DNA from: Sporosarcina trichiuri
GTDB lineage: Bacteria > Bacillota > Bacilli > Bacillales_A > Planococcaceae
NCBI RefSeq assembly: GCF_030406775.1
Contig: NZ_CP129119.1
Span: 1,398,001-1,462,000 of the forward strand
Direction: 5' to 3'
Length of the DNA: 64,000 nt
The notes under the pieces were generated by a model, which saw only the letters and a list, made by a program, of their open reading frames with translations, did not search any database and was not told the origin of the DNA. Positions 61,278-64,000 of this stretch are shown here, piece by piece (positions within the stretch are counted from its first letter, which is position 1; each line of letters begins with the position of its first letter). Made by a program: the position numbers and the translations under genes.

Positions 61278-62651
61278 TTACGCCTCCATTAATAAAAGTT
61301 CTGGATTTCCGAGTAAGTGCTTAATATGGTTGAGCGCCTGCTGGCCTGTTGCACCATCGATCACCCGATGATCAAACACTAATGATAATGCTAACATAGG
61401 TGCAGCAACGATTTCACCATTTTTGACGACCGGTTTTTCGGAAATACGGCCGATGCCGAGAATCGCGACTTCCGGATGGTTGATGATCGGAGTGAACCAC
61501 TGACCGCCGGCCGATCCGATATTCGTGATCGAGCATGACGCGCCTTTCATCTCCGCTGGTGACAGCTTGCCGTCACGCGCTTTTCCGCCGAGTTCCGAAA
61601 TCTCTTTCGAAATCGCGAACATCGATTTGCGGTCAGCATGCTTGATGACCGGCACAAGGAGTCCGCGGTCCGTATCCGCCGCGATACCAATATTGAAGTA
61701 ATGCTTGTAGATCAGTTCATCCGCAGCATCGTCGAGCGACGTATTGAGTTCCGGGAATTTGCGCAGTGTCGAGACGAGTGCTTTCACGACATACGGCAAG
61801 TACGTCAGCTTGATGTCCTGCTCCGCTGCGATTTCCTTGAACTTCTTGCGGTGTGCTACAAGCTCGGTCACGTCGACTTCGTCGAGCAATGTGACATGCG
61901 GCGCTGTATGCTTCGAATTTACCATCGCTTTTGCGATCGCCTTCCGGATACCGGACAGTTTCTCACGGGTTTCAGGGAAGTCCCCTTCAGGGATCGCCTG
62001 TTCTGCAGGTTTCGTTTCTGCTGTTTGTGCTGCTTCAGCAGAAGCTCCGGATGCTTCCTCTGCCACCGGCTGTTCCGCCTGCGGCTTGCCTCCGCCCTGT
62101 TTGAATGCCTCGATGTCTTCTTTCATTACGCGGCCGTTTTTGCCTGACCCCGATACCTGGCGGATGTCGACGCCCTCTTCCCGTGCGAATTTACGGACGG
62201 ACGGCATCGCGATCACCCGGCGGTTCGGATCTGCATTACCGGAACCCGCTGCAGGCGTCGTATCTTCACCCTTACCTGCCTCTTGCTGAGGAGCCTCTTC
62301 CTTATCGATTTTCTGGCCGGCTTCAGCCACGGACTGGACTTGCGCTTCCGTTTCTTCCTTCTTTTCCTCCGGCTGTTCTGCCGGAGCTTCGTCATCTTCT
62401 GCGTCTTCGTGATCCGGGGAGTCGATACGGATCAGCTTGTCCCCTACGACAGCGACCGTCCCTTCCTGGACGAGGATTTCCTCTATTGTCCCGGAGACCG
62501 GGGATGGGATTTCCACAACTGATTTGTCGTTCTGCACTTCAAGCAATGTATCGTCTTCGTTGATGGTGTCCCCTTTGGAAACGAACCATTTTACGATTTC
62601 GCCTTCGTGAATTCCTTCTCCGATATCTGGTAAGCGAAAATGATATGCCAC
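61278..62651 (-). CDS. pdhC: Dihydrolipoamide acetyltransferase (E2)
   Basis: Core of the pyruvate dehydrogenase complex, moving acetyl groups to CoA. 457 residues from GTG 62651, six bases after GAGAGGGTG; a GTG at 62660 is also in frame. One lipoyl domain with lipoyl-lysine in [17 protein letters not shown]; an acidic/Ala linker; E3/E1-binding domain ([20 protein letters not shown]); Pro/Ala linker; catalytic domain ending [19 protein letters not shown] with the active-site His and Asp. One lipoyl domain is the Bacillus norm. Confidence 0.96.
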   Translation of the reverse strand: MAYHFRLPDIGEGIHEGEIVKWFVSKGDTINEDDTLLEVQNDKSVVEIPSPVSGTIEEILVQEGTVAVVGDKLIRIDSPDHEDAEDDEAPAEQPEEKKEETEAQVQSVAEAGQKIDKEEAPQQEAGKGEDTTPAAGSGNADPNRRVIAMPSVRKFAREEGVDIRQVSGSGKNGRVMKEDIEAFKQGGGKPQAEQPVAEEASGASAEAAQTAETKPAEQAIPEGDFPETREKLSGIRKAIAKAMVNSKHTAPHVTLLDEVDVTELVAHRKKFKEIAAEQDIKLTYLPYVVKALVSTLRKFPELNTSLDDAADELIYKHYFNIGIAADTDRGLLVPVIKHADRKSMFAISKEISELGGKARDGKLSPAEMKGASCSITNIGSAGGQWFTPIINHPEVAILGIGRISEKPVVKNGEIVAAPMLALSLVFDHRVIDGATGQQALNHIKHLLGNPELLLMEA

Positions 62652-62688
62652 GTGATCCACCCTCTCTTTTTAGTCTGTCGGTAGTTTT

Positions 62689-63666
62689 TTAGAAGTCCAG
62701 GACTTTCTTGGCTGTTTCAGTGATGTCGGCAGCATTCGGCAGCCAAGTGTTCTCACCTTGTGCGAATGGGTAGACCGTATCCGGCGCAGTCACACGGAGG
62801 ACAGGCGCTTCCAGGCTGAGGACAGCGCGCTCCATGATTTCCGAAACGACGTTTGCGGCGATTCCTGCCTGGCGTTGCGCTTCCTGCACGACGATGGCGC
62901 GGTTCGTCTTTTCAACGGAGGCAATGATCGTCTCCACGTCGAGCGGCTGGACTGTGCGCAGGTCGACCACTTCCGCTGAGTGGCCATCCTTTTCAAGCGC
63001 TTCTGCAGCTTTCAGGCTCTCTTGCACCATCGCACCGTAAGCGATGATCGTAATATCCGACCCTTCCCGCTTCACGTCTGCCTTGCCAAGGGGAATCGTG
63101 TATTCCTCTTCAGGGACCTCCTGACGGAACGAACGGTACAGTTTCATGTGCTCCAGGAACACGACCGGGTTTTCGTCTTTGATAGCTGAGATCAGCAGGC
63201 CTTTCGCATCATACGGAGTCGACGGGATGACGACTTTGATGCCCGGCTGGGACGCAACGATCCCTTCGAGACTGTCTGCATGCATTTCAGGTGTCGCTAC
63301 GCCGCCGCCGAATGGTGAACGGATTGTGATCGGCGCGTTCAGCTTGCCTGCAGTACGGAAACTCTGCCGTGCAGCCTGACCGCTGACCGAGTCGATGACT
63401 TCGAACAGGAAGCCGAAGAACTGGATCTCCATGACCGGACGGAAGCCTGTGAGGGACAGACCGATCGCCAGGCCGCCGATTCCGGATTCCGCAAGCGGTG
63501 TATCGAATACACGCTCTTCGCCGAATTCTTTCTGGAGACCTTCTGTCGCGCGGAAAACGCCTCCGTTTTTCCCGACGTCCTCACCGAATACGAGCACGTT
63601 TTCATCATTCTTCAATTCCGTGCGCATTGCATCGGTAATTGCTTGGATCATCGTCATTTGTGCCAT
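62689..63666 (-). CDS. pdhB: Pyruvate dehydrogenase E1 component, beta subunit
   Basis: 325 residues. Thiamine-diphosphate enzyme half: [59 protein letters not shown], and C-terminal [20 protein letters not shown] and [20 protein letters not shown]. Forms the alpha2beta2 E1 with PdhA. The gene is four bases from pdhA and 37 bases from pdhC. Confidence 0.97.
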   Translation of the reverse strand: MAQMTMIQAITDAMRTELKNDENVLVFGEDVGKNGGVFRATEGLQKEFGEERVFDTPLAESGIGGLAIGLSLTGFRPVMEIQFFGFLFEVIDSVSGQAARQSFRTAGKLNAPITIRSPFGGGVATPEMHADSLEGIVASQPGIKVVIPSTPYDAKGLLISAIKDENPVVFLEHMKLYRSFRQEVPEEEYTIPLGKADVKREGSDITIIAYGAMVQESLKAAEALEKDGHSAEVVDLRTVQPLDVETIIASVEKTNRAIVVQEAQRQAGIAANVVSEIMERAVLSLEAPVLRVTAPDTVYPFAQGENTWLPNAADITETAKKVLDF

Positions 63667-63669
63667 CGG

Positions 63670-64000
<331 letters not shown>

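Overview
The window is a piece of a Firmicutes (Bacillales) chromosome. Almost every gene matches, in the same relative order, the Bacillus subtilis segment from pdhA to ileS, shown here mostly on the minus strand. Genes for SigE, SigG, SpoIIGA, SpoVD, SpoVE and YlbJ indicate a spore former or a recent descendant of one. The DNA is clearly GC-richer than B. subtilis (by eye the mid-50s percent, not computed). The standard dcw cluster lacks murE, murG and murB, and ylmD and speA are also missing from their usual places. These points suggest a high-GC Planococcaceae/Caryophanaceae member (Bhargavaea- or Sporosarcina-like). The genus is an inference.

Layout in window coordinates. 1-4.7 kb: ileS with its T-box leader, divIVA, then the ylmH-ylmG-sepF-ylmE-ylmC division-associated genes. 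4.8-7.2 kb: sporulation sigma genes sigG, sigE and the pro-SigE protease gene spoIIGA, with a Spo0A-box-like site. 7.4-22.2 kb: the division and cell-wall cluster, in transcription order mraZ-rsmH-ftsL-pbpB-spoVD-mraY-murD-spoVE-divIB-ylxW-ylxX-sbp-ftsA-ftsZ, headed by three GTGG repeats at exactly 10-bp spacing. 22.5-25.5 kb: bshC (bacillithiol), a DUF3397 protein and panE (pantothenate). 25.6-28.3 kb: an acyl-CoA carboxylase carboxyltransferase plus biotin carrier behind a cre-like promoter, next to a crotonase that resembles ethylmalonyl-CoA decarboxylase. 28.4-35.9 kb: rpmF and the ylb genes (ylbN, tmcAL, ylbL, ylbJ, coaD, rsmD, ylbG, ylbF) with a degenerate GDPD-like protein. 35.9-38.2 kb: a MurE-type ligase divergent from a short aspartokinase without ACT domains. 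38.2-41.1 kb: a CAP-domain protein, a YugN-like protein and an AI-2E-family permease. 41.1-48.9 kb: caa3 cytochrome oxidase and heme A genes. 49.1-55.4 kb: pycA, ftsW, ylaN, ylaL, ylaI, ylaH. 55.4-59.8 kb: typA, ylaF, suhB, a small protein, yktB, yktA. 59.9-64 kb: pyruvate dehydrogenase pdhD-pdhC-pdhB and the 3' end of pdhA.

The genes therefore cover septum formation, lipid II synthesis, early sporulation control, central carbon entry (PDH, pyruvate carboxylase) and aerobic respiration. I saw no phage, insertion sequence, CRISPR array, toxin-antitoxin pair, defence system, tRNA or rRNA. The part that departs most from the Bacillus template is the murE-like/aspartokinase pair at 35.9-38.2 kb. 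It may be a dedicated meso-diaminopimelate and cortex peptidoglycan module; that is a hypothesis. Also of note are the carboxylase/decarboxylase pair at 25.6-28.3 kb and an apparent ATT start codon in ylbL. Start codons were often moved from the longest reading frame to one with a ribosome binding site; TTG starts are common.
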